DNA from: Sphingomonas sp. TREG-RG-20F-R18-01
Lineage (GTDB): Bacteria; Pseudomonadota; Alphaproteobacteria; Sphingomonadales; Sphingomonadaceae
NCBI RefSeq assembly: GCF_022662475.1
Contig: NZ_JAKNQQ010000008.1
Span: 62,001 to 126,000, forward strand
Direction: 5' to 3'
DNA: 64,000 nt
Within the stretch, counting starts at the first letter, position 1. Every line of letters starts with the position of its first letter. Positions 1 to 8,823 of this stretch are shown here, one piece after another. Position numbers and translations under genes: made by a program. The notes under the pieces were generated by a model. It did no database searches, was not told where the DNA came from, and saw only the letters and a program-made list of their open reading frames with translations.

Positions 1-27
1 GTCACCCCGGCCGAGGCCGGGGCCGCC
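1..27. repeat. Palindromic GC-rich intergenic repeat, copy 1
   Basis: A short hairpin (CACCCCGG-ccgagg-CCGGGGCC type) lies just beyond the 3' end of the first gene. The same core recurs at 23626-23650, 23716-23739, 61999-62023 and 62352-62376, always between genes. The dispersed copies mark a small repeat family rather than a single terminator; there is no T-tract. Confidence 0.7.
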
Positions 28-53
28 ATGCTGCGGGCACCGCGCCGCCCGCA

Positions 54-1316
54 TCACCCCTTCGCCGTCTTCGTCTCGGGCATGGCGAGCAGGTACAGCA
101 CGAAGCCGGCCCCCGCGATCGCCGCGAGCGTCAGGAAGCTGACGCTATACCCGGCCCAGACGATGATGCTGCCCGCGAGCGATGCCGACAGCGCGGCACC
201 CAGCCCCTGCGTCGTCGCGACCGCGCCCTGGCTGACGTTGAACCGTCCGGTCCCCTCGGTCAGGTCGGCGATGATGACCGGGAACAGCGCCCCGAAGATC
301 CCCGCGCCGACGCCGTCGAGCGCCTGTACCCCGACCAGCCAATAGGGATCGTTCGACAGCGTGTAGAGCGCACCGCGCGCCGCGAGGAAGCCGAAGGCCA
401 AGAGGAAGATCGGCTTCGTGCCCCAGCGTTCGGTGTTGCGTCCGACGACGATCGCGACCGGGACCATCACGAGCTGCGCGGCGACGATGCAGGCCGCGGT
501 GAGCGAGGTCGCCTGATCCTTGCCGACGGTCTTCGCCAGCAACTGGCTCACCGACGTGAGCATGGCTGCGTTGGACAGGTGAAACAGGAACGCGATGCCG
601 GCGAACAGCATCAGCGGGCGGTTCTCGACCAATGCCTTCCATCCGCTGGGTTCCGCGCAATCGTCCTCCGGTTCGCATTCGAGCCCGCGCGCGACGGCGT
701 TGTCGATATCCGCGTTGCGGATGCGGAAGGTGGTGGCGATGCTCGCCACGGTCAGCCCGGCCATCAACCAGAACACGACCACCGGCCCGAACTTCCAGGC
801 GAGCACGCCCGCAAGCGCGGCGGACACCGCGTTGCCGGCATGGTTGAACGCCTCGTTGCGCGCGATGCGCTTGGCGAACAGCTTCGGCCCGACCAGGCCA
901 AGCGTGATCGCCGAAATGGCGGGGGCGAAGACCGCGCCGGCGACCGCGGCGATCGACTGGGTCACCGTCACCGCGGCAAAGCCCGACGCGATCGGCAAGG
1001 ACAGGCTGCTGATGGTGACCAGCAAGGCCGCGATCATCACGATGCGGGGCTTGTTCCTGCTGCGATCGATCAGGCTTCCGGCGGGGGTCTGCGCGAGCAG
1101 GCCGACGATCCCCGCGATCGTCAGCACCAGCCCGACGGTCGCCTCGTTCCAGCCATGCGCCGGACCGCGAACCGCGACGAGATAGATCGCCAGATACGGC
1201 CCGAGGCCGTCGCGCACGTCCGCCAGGAAGAAGTTGAGCGCGTCGAGCGTACTGCCCGCGGAGGAACCGCGCGGGGTCGATCCGCCGGTCGCAATGGTCG
1301 CAGAAGCCGTGGCCAT
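54..1316 (-). CDS. MFS transporter
   Basis: 420-residue integral membrane protein of the major facilitator superfamily with about 12 hydrophobic segments and a cytoplasmic central loop near residues 205-225 that is rich in Glu and Cys (ECEPEDDC). The loop between TM2 and TM3 carries a GSLIDRSRNKPR segment, the MFS motif-A region. It is probably a secondary carrier or drug-type efflux pump of the inner membrane; the substrate cannot be read from sequence. It follows the ArsB-like gene on the same strand by about 55 bp, so the two may be co-transcribed. The ATG at 1316 has only a weak ribosome-binding site. Confidence 0.88.
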   Translation of the reverse strand: MATASATIATGGSTPRGSSAGSTLDALNFFLADVRDGLGPYLAIYLVAVRGPAHGWNEATVGLVLTIAGIVGLLAQTPAGSLIDRSRNKPRIVMIAALLVTISSLSLPIASGFAAVTVTQSIAAVAGAVFAPAISAITLGLVGPKLFAKRIARNEAFNHAGNAVSAALAGVLAWKFGPVVVFWLMAGLTVASIATTFRIRNADIDNAVARGLECEPEDDCAEPSGWKALVENRPLMLFAGIAFLFHLSNAAMLTSVSQLLAKTVGKDQATSLTAACIVAAQLVMVPVAIVVGRNTERWGTKPIFLLAFGFLAARGALYTLSNDPYWLVGVQALDGVGAGIFGALFPVIIADLTEGTGRFNVSQGAVATTQGLGAALSASLAGSIIVWAGYSVSFLTLAAIAGAGFVLYLLAMPETKTAKG

Positions 1317-1371
1317 AAGGGATCTCGCAGGAGCTAGGGTGTGAAGGAAGCGAAGGGCAGGACGGGCCGGA

Positions 1372-2760
1372 TCAGCCGAGGATCAGCCGCGCCGCGAGCG
1401 CGGCCGCCAGCGCGGGAAGCATCGTCACCGCGCCGACCTTGAGGAATTGCCAGAAGCCGACGTCCTCGCCCTCGCGACGGATCGCCTGGAGCCAGAGGAT
1501 CGTCGCGAGCGAGCCGGTGATCGACAGGTTGGGACCAAGGTCCACGCCGATCAGCAGCGCGTCGACCATCATCCGCGGGGGATGCGCCTGCGCGAGCGCG
1601 CTGCTCGCGATCAGGCCGGCGGGCAGGTTGTTGATGAGATTGGAACCGACCGCGAGCACGGTGCCGGCGATCGCGCTGCCGCTCGCGGGGTCGGACGCGA
1701 GCGCATGCAACGCCCGCGCGACGTGGCGGATGACGCCGGTATGGTCGAGCGCCTCGACCAGCACGAACAGGCCGGCGACGAGCGGCAGGACGCTCCACGA
1801 CACGTCCTTTGCCACCGCGATCGGCGAGGAGCGCGTCAGCGCCGAGACGACTACCATCGTCGCGATGCCGGCGATGCAGGTCGGCAGGCCCAGCTGAACG
1901 TCGAAGGCCGATGCCAGCAGCAGGATCGACGCGGTCGCGATGATTCCGGCCAGCGCGGTCTTGCCCCCGGTGGACAAGGGCTCGCGCTCGACCGACGCGG
2001 CGCAGTCCCCTGCGATCCGGCTGCGCTCGACCCAGCGGAGTACCAGGAACGTCACCACGATCGCCGCTACCGACGGCAGCGCAAACGCGCCGAACCACTG
2101 GCCCAGCGGCGGCATCTTTCCGCCATACAGAACGAGATTGGCGGGATTCGAGATCGGCAGGACGAAGCTCGCGGCGTTGGCGATCAGCGCGCAGGCAAAC
2201 AGCAGCGGGAGCGGCTCGGCCTTCGCCTTGCGTGCCGCGGCATAGACCGCAGGCGTCAGGACGACCGCGGTCGCGTCATTCGACAGGAAGGTCGTGGTGA
2301 CCACGCCGGTCGCGTACATCAGCAGGAACAGGCGGGGGCGGGACCCTTGCGCCTGGTTGACGGCCGTCGCCGCGACCCAATCGAACAGGCCCTGTTGGCG
2401 GCAGGTTTCGCTCAACAGCATCATGCCGACCAGGAACAAATAAACGTCCAGCCCCTTGCCGACCGCGCCGACCGCGGCGTCGATCGGGAGCAGCCCGAAC
2501 ACGAGCAGGACGAGCGCGCCGAGCACCGCCCAGATCGCCTCCGGCCACCGGAAGGGACGCAGGACGACGCCCGCGGTGGAGGCCGCACAGATGCCCCAGG
2601 TCGCGCCCGTCGCAAGGATCACGCGCAGCGGCTTCCGGCGCGCGCGCGCAGCGGCAGGTGCGGACAGTTCGGGGTCGGCGGGGAAGCTTTGAAAGTCTCG
2701 GTCATTACGCGGGCTCCGACGGTCAGCCGCCTCAACGAAGAAGGACCGATCTGGTCGCAT
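1372..2760 (-). CDS. ArsB/SLC13-type membrane transporter
   Basis: 462-residue inner-membrane carrier of the ion transporter superfamily (ArsB, NhaD, citrate and SLC13-like proteins). It has about 11-12 hydrophobic segments. The repeated NDATAVVLTP segment in the first half and the NLINNLPAG segment in the second half are the paired re-entrant-loop signatures of this superfamily, and SNPANLVLYG matches the ArsB-type 'NPxN' element. It could export arsenite or carry an organic acid; no arsR or arsC lies nearby, so the arsenic role is unproven. The first 45 residues are polar and may be over-extended. No strong ribosome-binding site precedes the first ATG, and a GTG in front of ILATGATWG is a possible later start. 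Confidence 0.82.
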   Translation of the reverse strand: MRPDRSFFVEAADRRSPRNDRDFQSFPADPELSAPAAARARRKPLRVILATGATWGICAASTAGVVLRPFRWPEAIWAVLGALVLLVFGLLPIDAAVGAVGKGLDVYLFLVGMMLLSETCRQQGLFDWVAATAVNQAQGSRPRLFLLMYATGVVTTTFLSNDATAVVLTPAVYAAARKAKAEPLPLLFACALIANAASFVLPISNPANLVLYGGKMPPLGQWFGAFALPSVAAIVVTFLVLRWVERSRIAGDCAASVEREPLSTGGKTALAGIIATASILLLASAFDVQLGLPTCIAGIATMVVVSALTRSSPIAVAKDVSWSVLPLVAGLFVLVEALDHTGVIRHVARALHALASDPASGSAIAGTVLAVGSNLINNLPAGLIASSALAQAHPPRMMVDALLIGVDLGPNLSITGSLATILWLQAIRREGEDVGFWQFLKVGAVTMLPALAAALAARLILG

Positions 2761-2832
2761 CGCCGCACGAGGGAATTCGCGGGGCAGCGTTTCCGAATAA
2801 CAGAGGCTTATCAGCGGGATGACCGCGAGCGC

Positions 2833-2861
2833 CTGAACCGTCCGATTCAGTTTCGGTTCAG
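2833..2861. promoter_or_regulatory. GTTCAG-type repeat cluster, possible response-regulator site
   Basis: CTGAACCG (2833-2840) and CGGTTCAG (2854-2861) form a perfect 8-bp inverted repeat. A further TTCAG at 2846-2850 is exactly 11 bp from the last one, one helical turn, as in direct-repeat sites of OmpR/PhoB-family regulators. It lies 73 bp upstream of the ArsB-like gene and past the 3' end of ohr. The protein that binds it is unknown. Confidence 0.4.
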
Positions 2862-2939
2862 AAGGGTTAACGCGGCCCTTGCCGCCGTCCGGTCGGGGGC
2901 CGCGCCGCCGGCCGGAGACCGGGCGGCGCGGCAGAAGTG

Positions 2940-3365
2940 TCAGGCGATGTGCAACCCGACATCGACGTTGTTGCGGGTCGCGTTGGAATAGGGGCAGACT
3001 TCATGCGCGGCGTGCGCAAGCTTTTCTGCGTCCGCCTTGTCGACGCCGGGCAGGGTGATCGTCAGGTCGACGGTGATTCCGAAGCCACCCTCGGACCGCG
3101 GACCGAAGCCGACTTCCGCAGTGACGGTCGTGTCGGCCGGAACCTTCACGCCGACCTTGCCCGATACCGCCTTCATCGCGCCGATGAAGCACGCCGAATA
3201 GCCCGCCGCGAACAGCTTTTCGGGATTGGCGCCGTCGCCGCCCGGGCCACCCATTTCCTTGGGCACGACCAGCTTCACGTCGACCGAGCCGTCATCGGAG
3301 CGGGTCGATCCATCGCGTCCGCCGGTGGCGGTGGCGCTGGTCTTGTAGATTACGGATACGGACAT
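2940..3365 (-). CDS. ohr: Organic hydroperoxide resistance protein Ohr (OsmC fold)
   Basis: 141-residue cytosolic thiol peroxidase that reduces organic hydroperoxides. The two reactive cysteines sit in the expected contexts: C59 in AGYSACFIGA and C124 in EVCPYSNATR. Length and the start MSVSVIYKT match the Ohr subgroup. The ATG at 3365 was chosen over an upstream in-frame ATG because Ohr proteins start here and an AGG-type ribosome-binding site precedes it. Ohr is often repressed by the thiol-sensing MarR protein OhrR; no ohrR gene is in the window. Confidence 0.93.
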   Translation of the reverse strand: MSVSVIYKTSATATGGRDGSTRSDDGSVDVKLVVPKEMGGPGGDGANPEKLFAAGYSACFIGAMKAVSGKVGVKVPADTTVTAEVGFGPRSEGGFGITVDLTITLPGVDKADAEKLAHAAHEVCPYSNATRNNVDVGLHIA

Positions 3366-3541
3366 GGGATACCTTTCAAAAAATGGTGCGCGCCCTGTGC
3401 GCTGCGACACCGAACGACTGGTCGCCCGGTAGGATGCATCGCCGGCGTGGACCGTGTGCGGTGTGGGCGATCGACGTCCGGGAACCGATCGCCCGCACCG
3501 TTCGTCCATATCGCCGGGGACGGGCCCCGATCAGGGAAATC

Positions 3542-4615
3542 ATGGCCACTTCACCGACGTTTGCCCCTTTACGGATCGCGCAGGTTGCGCCCGTCATCTT
3601 CCCGGTCCCGCCGATCGGCGCGGGCGGCACGGAGCGGGTGGTGTACGACCTGACCGAGGCGCTGGTGGCGCAGGGGCATGCGGTCACGCTGTTCGCGCCC
3701 GAGGACAGTCGGACATCGGCGCGATTGCGCTCGGCCGGGCCGAGCCTTGCCGCGCTCGAGCGCGATTTCGGGCGGGTGGCGCCGGGCGTGCCCGCCGCGC
3801 TCGAGGCGATGCAGCTCGATCTGCTCCGCGCGCAAATCGACACGTTCGACATCGTCCATTGCCATGGCGAGTTCGCGCATGCCGCGGTGCTGGGCAAGGC
3901 GCGGGCGCGCAGCATCACGACGGTCCATTGGCGGCTCGACGAGCATGACCGGCAATTGTTCTTCGGCCATTTCTGCGACCTGCCGGTGGCCGCGATCTCG
4001 GCGTCGCAGGCGCGCGCGTTGCCGACGGCCAACCTCGCCGGGATCGTGCACCACGGGATCGATCGCGATCGCTATGCCCTGGGGGACGGGGCGGGCGGCT
4101 ATCTCGCCTTCATCGGGCGAATGACCGACCAGAAGCGGCCGGACCGGGCGATCGCAGTCGCGAACGGCGCGGGGCGTTCGCTCCGTCTGGCGGGCGCGAT
4201 CGACGTCGGCAACCCGACCTATTTCGCAAGCCATGTCGCGCCTGCGCTGGGGCGGGACATCGTCCATGTCGGCGAACTGGACGACGCGGGGAAGCAGGAT
4301 CTGCTCGGCAACGCCGCGGCACTGCTGTTCCCGATCGATTGGCCCGAGCCGTTCGGGCTGGTGATGATCGAGGCGATGGCGTGTGGCACCCCGGTGATCG
4401 CCTGGGACAAAGGCAGCGTGCCCGAGATCGTGGAGCACGGCATCACGGGCTTCGTCGTATCGAGCGAGGCGGAGGCGATCGCCGCGGTCGGCAAGGCCGT
4501 CAGGCTCGATCGCGCGGAAATCCGGCGACGGTTCGAGGCCCGTTTCACGGCCGATCGCATGGCGCGCGACTATGTCGACCTGTACACCGCGCAACTCGCC
4601 AGGGCGCGCGGATGA
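3542..4615 (+). CDS. Glycosyltransferase family 4
   Basis: 357-residue GT-B fold glycosyltransferase. The N-terminal acceptor domain contains the glycine-rich loop PPIGAGGTERVVYDL; the C-terminal donor domain carries the GT4 E-x7-E signature EPFGLVMIE at about residues 269-277, followed by AMACGTPVIA. It is cytosolic or membrane-associated and transfers a sugar from a nucleotide donor; the acceptor is unknown. The ATG at 3542 is used because the conserved core begins just after it (LRIAQVAPV); the upstream extension is low-complexity. The stop overlaps the next start by four bases (ATGA), so the two genes are translationally coupled. Confidence 0.9.
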   Translation: MATSPTFAPLRIAQVAPVIFPVPPIGAGGTERVVYDLTEALVAQGHAVTLFAPEDSRTSARLRSAGPSLAALERDFGRVAPGVPAALEAMQLDLLRAQIDTFDIVHCHGEFAHAAVLGKARARSITTVHWRLDEHDRQLFFGHFCDLPVAAISASQARALPTANLAGIVHHGIDRDRYALGDGAGGYLAFIGRMTDQKRPDRAIAVANGAGRSLRLAGAIDVGNPTYFASHVAPALGRDIVHVGELDDAGKQDLLGNAAALLFPIDWPEPFGLVMIEAMACGTPVIAWDKGSVPEIVEHGITGFVVSSEAEAIAAVGKAVRLDRAEIRRRFEARFTADRMARDYVDLYTAQLARARG

Positions 4616-5508
4616 CCCGCCGCCATGCGGCGCGCTTGCGATGCCCGGTCTGCGGCAATCCGGACTGGCACGCGCGGATCGGCGGCGAGGAATGTACGCA
4701 TTGCGGGTTGCAGGTCGATGCCGACATCGCGCTGGCGGCGGTGCGCGCCGGCATCCTGCGCCGTCTCGCGTCCGGTGCGGCCGAGGGCGGCCCGGCCGAT
4801 CGCTGGGCGCTGACGGCGGAGGGCTGGCGCAACGCTGCGTGGCGGTTCGCCCATGTGATCGACGAGGGCGTCGCCGTGCCGGCGCGACCGGTGGATCACG
4901 CGATCACGCTGGCGATCATGACCCGCCCGTCCGAATGCGCGGAGGCCGCTGCGCTGGTCGCCGGATTGCCCGGGTTCGCGCGCCGGACCGTCCTGATCGA
5001 CGCGACCGATGCGACGCGATGGGCCGGGTCGTTCCCGCAGGCGGACGTCCACGCACATCCGCTGGACGGGGACTTCGCCGCGCAACGCAACCGGCTGCAG
5101 GCGCTGGCCGGAACGGGATGGGTGCTCCAGCTCGACAGTGACGAGCGGCCGGATTGCCGGTTGCAGAACAGCCTCGGGTGGCTGGTGGCGGCGGCCGATC
5201 GGGACGGGTTGCTGTCGCTGGGGCTGGCGCGGTCCAATCTGGTCGATGGAGTACCTTCGGCGCTGTTCCCGGACATCCAATATCGCCTCAACCGCGCCGA
5301 GGTGCGGTTCGTCGGACGCGTGCATGAGCGCCCCGCCGTGCCGTTTGCGCAAAGCTCGCTGGCCCTGTCGGGGGCGATCGACCATCGGCTGCACGCCGCC
5401 CGGGTGCGCGAGCGGACCTTGCGCTACGGCGCGATGGCGGCCGACGGTGCGCGACCCGAGGACGAAGCCCGCTTGCTCCGTCCGTTCGACGCGATCGCCG
5501 ACCGGTAG
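4612..5508 (+). CDS. GT2-like glycosyltransferase with N-terminal zinc knuckle
   Basis: 298-residue protein. Residues 11-31 hold a CPVC...CTHC four-cysteine knuckle (C11, C14, C28, C31), probably structural zinc. Residues about 100-230 resemble a family-2 glycosyltransferase: FAAQRNRLQALAGTGWVLQL leads into a DSDERPD acidic motif in the DxD position, followed by VRFVGRVHE as in the SPBc2-type GT2 proteins. The enzyme probably binds a nucleotide sugar, but donor and acceptor are unknown. The start overlaps the preceding GT4 stop. Its last 85 bases overlap the 3' end of the convergent GT4 gene, an unusually long overlap. Confidence 0.78.
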   Translation: MTRRHAARLRCPVCGNPDWHARIGGEECTHCGLQVDADIALAAVRAGILRRLASGAAEGGPADRWALTAEGWRNAAWRFAHVIDEGVAVPARPVDHAITLAIMTRPSECAEAAALVAGLPGFARRTVLIDATDATRWAGSFPQADVHAHPLDGDFAAQRNRLQALAGTGWVLQLDSDERPDCRLQNSLGWLVAAADRDGLLSLGLARSNLVDGVPSALFPDIQYRLNRAEVRFVGRVHERPAVPFAQSSLALSGAIDHRLHAARVRERTLRYGAMAADGARPEDEARLLRPFDAIADR

Positions 5509-6725
5509 GCCGCGATCGTCTGCTCGCCCAGCGTGCGGCGGGTGAACTGGCCCGATGCCGCACGGCTGGCGGCGGCGTGGGTGGCGCGCAGGGGCGCATC
5601 GGTCATCAGCAAGCGCAGCGCCTGGGCGACGGACGCGCCGCTACAGGTCCCGGCAAGTACCCCGGCGCCGCTGTCCCCCACGAACAGGCGCGCGCTCGCA
5701 TCCTCGGCACAGGCCACGATCGGGCGGCCGAACATCATTGCTTCCTGATACACCAAGCCGAAGCTCTCGTAGCGCGACGGAGCGACGACGACATGCGCCT
5801 GTTCGAACAACCCGTGCAGCGTCGGCTCGTCGACCCGGTGATACAGCCGGAGCAGCGAACGCGCATCGGCCGGAAGCCCGGCGACGTCGGCGTCCTCGGC
5901 GCCCACCAGCGTCAGGCGGAACGGGGCCAGACGCCCCGCCGCAACGTCCCCGGCGAGTTCGGTCGTTGCGTCGAGCAACGCATCGAAGCCCTTGCGCGGC
6001 TCGTTGCGTCCGACGAACAGCAGCTCGATCGGGCCGTCCGCGGGATAAGCGGCGCGCTGGCCGCGCTCGGTAATCGCCTGGGGCAGGCTGAGGCCGATCA
6101 CCGCATGGCGCGGGCCCGGGCGTGGTACGCCGTACAGCTCGGCAATGGTTGCGCCGTGCGCGGCGGTGTTCGAGATCAGGCCGGCGCTGCGACGCGCCGC
6201 GATCCGCTCGATCAGCGTGGCCGCGGCGCGATCGATCCGGTTGCGCAGCGTCGGGTCCTGCGCCAGCGAGATCGCCGCCGGGGTGGAGTTGCGCGTGACC
6301 AGCGGGATCGCCCCGGTCGCCGCGATCGCCGCGCCGGGCGCGTACCAGTTGGTCGCCTCGATCACGTCGAACGGACGGTTCCGCTGCTCCGCCAGCACCG
6401 CCTTCCGAAACGCGAGCGGCGCGGCGAGGTGCCCGATCGCCGCCTGCCGTCGCAGCATCGCCAGCCCGCCGGCAGGCGCGCATCCGATGATGTCGAGGAC
6501 TCCGTCCTGCGCCCGGCCGGTGCGATCCAGCGTGAATACGCGCACGTCCGCCCCCGCCTCGGCAACCGCATGGGCGATCTCGAGCGCGGCGCGCGACAGG
6601 CCGCTCTTTTCCGGGGGCAGCGCCCAGGTGAGCAGACCGACCTGCAGGCGAGGGGCGACTTGCTTTGGATCAGGGAGATTCACGGACATGCTACCGGAAC
6701 TGTGGCGATCGCAAATGGGTTCCAT
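5424..6725 (-). CDS. Glycosyltransferase family 4
   Basis: 433-residue GT-B glycosyltransferase. The N-terminus has the LPPEKSGLSRAALEIAHAV acceptor-domain loop; the donor domain begins at PIELLFVGRNEPRKGFDALL and carries the E-x7-E motif ESFGLVYQE followed by AMMFGRPIVA. The ATG at 6725 is preceded by GGAG at an 8-nt spacing; a second ATG at 6689 (MSVNLPDP) is possible. It is divergent from the sucrose-phosphate-synthase-like gene with only 28 bp between starts, so the two promoters must overlap or lie in the coding ends. The C-terminal tail is Ser/Ala/Arg-rich and runs into the neighbouring gene. Confidence 0.9.
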   Translation of the reverse strand: MEPICDRHSSGSMSVNLPDPKQVAPRLQVGLLTWALPPEKSGLSRAALEIAHAVAEAGADVRVFTLDRTGRAQDGVLDIIGCAPAGGLAMLRRQAAIGHLAAPLAFRKAVLAEQRNRPFDVIEATNWYAPGAAIAATGAIPLVTRNSTPAAISLAQDPTLRNRIDRAAATLIERIAARRSAGLISNTAAHGATIAELYGVPRPGPRHAVIGLSLPQAITERGQRAAYPADGPIELLFVGRNEPRKGFDALLDATTELAGDVAAGRLAPFRLTLVGAEDADVAGLPADARSLLRLYHRVDEPTLHGLFEQAHVVVAPSRYESFGLVYQEAMMFGRPIVACAEDASARLFVGDSGAGVLAGTCSGASVAQALRLLMTDAPLRATHAAASRAASGQFTRRTLGEQTIAAYRSAIASNGRSKRASSSGRAPSAAIAP

Positions 6726-6753
6726 TTTCCTGACTCCAGGATGAACGGAACCG

Positions 6754-8823
6754 ATGTTCGTACTTCATATCGCCCTTCAGGGCTGTCTGCGGGCGCACGA
6801 CGTCGAATATGGCGTAACCGCCGACACGGGTGGCCATATCCGCTATCTGCTCGATCTGGTCCGGGCGAGCGGCGACAATCCCGCGATCGACCGGATCGAG
6901 ATCGTCACGCGCGCTTTCGTCGATCCGGTGCACGGGCAATGCTACGACCAGTGCATCGAGGCGATCGACGACCATACGCGGATCGTCAGGCTGCGCACGG
7001 CGGACTCCAGGTATCTCGCCAAGGAGCAATTGTGGACGCAGCACGACAGCATGGTGGAGGCGTTGGTCGCGCATATCGGTCGGCTCGATCGCTGGCCTGA
7101 TGTGATCCACGCGCACTATGCCGATGCGGGCGCACTTGCCGCCGCGGTGCAGGCGCGGCTCGGAATCCCGTATGTCTTCACCGCGCATTCGCTCGGGCAG
7201 GTCAAGCGCGCAGCCTTCGACGGGCCATGCCGCGAACTCGACGGGCTGGACCGGCGCATCGTGATCGAGGACCGGGCAATCTCCGGTGCAGCCGCGATCA
7301 TCGCGTCGTCCCGCGACGAGGCCGAGCTGCAATATGCGCTCTACGAGGCTTATGACCCCGGCCGGATCCGGATCATCGCGCCGGGAAGCGACGTGAAGGA
7401 TTTCGCCGACGCCAGGCCCGATCCGGCGATCGACGCGGCGATCGACCGTTTCCTGACCGATCCCGCCAAGCCCGCGCTCCTCGCGATCGCACGGCCCGTG
7501 ACCAAGAAGAACCTGTCGGGGCTGGTCGAGGCCTATGGCCGGTCCCCGGCGCTGCAGGCGGCCGCGAATCTGGTGATCGTGGCGGGCACGCGCGAGGATC
7601 TGCGCACGCTCGAGCCAGAAGTGCGCGACAATCTCGCCGAACTGCTGATCCTGATCGATCGCTACGACCTGTACGGCAAGGTGGCCTATCCCAAGACGCA
7701 CAAGCCCAGCGAGATACCGGCCGTCTATGCCTATGCGCGCGAGCGGCGCGGGGTGTTCGTCAATCCCGCGCTCAACGAACCGTTCGGGCTCACGCTGCTG
7801 GAGGCAGCGGCGTCCGGGTTGCCGGTGGTGGCGACCGACAGCGGCGGCCCCAACGATATCGTCGAAACCTGCGGCAACGGCCTGCTCGTCGATCCGCGGG
7901 CACCCGAAGCGATCGCGGCGGCGCTGCTGTCGATCCTGGAGGAGCCCGCCCGCTGGGATCGGTACGCCGCCGGCGGGCGCACGGCGGTGCGGACCTACGA
8001 CTGGGCCGCGCACGTCGCGATCTACGCCGACCTGCTGTCCGACGTCGTCGCGGCAGGCGTGACGCAAGCCGCGCCGGATCCGGTCGCGGCGCAGTTGCTG
8101 GTGTCGGATATCGACGGCACGTTGCTCGGCTCCAGCGAAGCGTTGTCGGCGTTCCGCGAATGGCATGGCGACGAACGCGCGCTGGTCTTCGCGGTCGCCA
8201 CCGGGCGCAGCTTCCACAGCGCGATGGCGGTCCTGGCGCAGCATCACGCGCCCTTGCCCGCGATCGTGATCTCGTCGGTCGGGTCGGAAATCTACCACCG
8301 CCAGCCGGGCGGGGTCTATGCGCGCGACACCGTGTGGGATGCGAAGGTCGCGGCGGGCTGGGATCGCGAGGCGATCGCGCAGGTGATCGCGGACGAGGGC
8401 GGGCTTACGCCGCAAAGCCCGCTGGAACAGCGGCGCGCCAAGCTCAGCTACATGATCCAGGGTGATCCCGATGCGGGACGGCGGCTGCGCGGGCTGCTCG
8501 ATTCCCGCGGCCTTGCGTGCACGATCATCCAGAGCCATGGGCGGTATCTCGACGTGCTGCCGTTCGCGGCGTCCAAGGGGACGGCGGTCGAACATGTTCG
8601 CCAGGCCCTGGGGCTCGCCCCCAGGCAGGTGATCGTCGCGGGCGACAGCGGCAACGATATCGAGATGCTGCGTTCGGCGCCGAATGCCATCATCGTCGGC
8701 AATCATTCGGATGGATTGGCCGACCGCAAGGATCTCAGCCGCTGCTACGTGGCGCGCGGCCATCATGCGCAGGGTATTCTCGAAGGCGTCGCGCATTTCC
8801 GCAAGAACGCGCAGCGCGCGTGA
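6754..8823 (+). CDS. Sucrose-phosphate-synthase-like GT4 fused to HAD phosphatase
   Basis: 689-residue two-domain enzyme. Residues 1-445 form a GT4 domain with the TGGHIRYLLDL donor loop and the EPFGLTLLE motif from residue 342. From about residue 450 a HAD-IIB phosphatase follows: motif I DIDGTLLG starts at D452 and motif IV GDSGNDIEML near residue 630. The arrangement matches bidomainal bacterial sucrose-phosphate synthases, which join UDP-glucose and fructose-6-phosphate and remove the phosphate in the C-terminal domain. Sucrose or a related phosphorylated glycoside such as mannosylfructose is therefore the likely product, perhaps as an osmolyte. The stop overlaps the next GT2 start (GTGA). 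Confidence 0.88.
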   Translation: MFVLHIALQGCLRAHDVEYGVTADTGGHIRYLLDLVRASGDNPAIDRIEIVTRAFVDPVHGQCYDQCIEAIDDHTRIVRLRTADSRYLAKEQLWTQHDSMVEALVAHIGRLDRWPDVIHAHYADAGALAAAVQARLGIPYVFTAHSLGQVKRAAFDGPCRELDGLDRRIVIEDRAISGAAAIIASSRDEAELQYALYEAYDPGRIRIIAPGSDVKDFADARPDPAIDAAIDRFLTDPAKPALLAIARPVTKKNLSGLVEAYGRSPALQAAANLVIVAGTREDLRTLEPEVRDNLAELLILIDRYDLYGKVAYPKTHKPSEIPAVYAYARERRGVFVNPALNEPFGLTLLEAAASGLPVVATDSGGPNDIVETCGNGLLVDPRAPEAIAAALLSILEEPARWDRYAAGGRTAVRTYDWAAHVAIYADLLSDVVAAGVTQAAPDPVAAQLLVSDIDGTLLGSSEALSAFREWHGDERALVFAVATGRSFHSAMAVLAQHHAPLPAIVISSVGSEIYHRQPGGVYARDTVWDAKVAAGWDREAIAQVIADEGGLTPQSPLEQRRAKLSYMIQGDPDAGRRLRGLLDSRGLACTIIQSHGRYLDVLPFAASKGTAVEHVRQALGLAPRQVIVAGDSGNDIEMLRSAPNAIIVGNHSDGLADRKDLSRCYVARGHHAQGILEGVAHFRKNAQRA

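Noticed and set aside
2866..2876. A third LacI-type operator around GGTTAACGCGG
   Set aside because: Only the TTAACG core matches; the right half (TAnCA) is absent.
2940..3509. A longer Ohr protein starting at 3509
   Set aside because: The extra 48 residues are Arg-rich and unlike any Ohr; the ATG at 3365 has a ribosome-binding site and gives the family length.
6691..8796. A 701-codon open frame opposite the synthase-phosphatase fusion
   Set aside because: Arg/Asp-rich, no recognisable domain; the plus-strand enzyme explains the coding signal.
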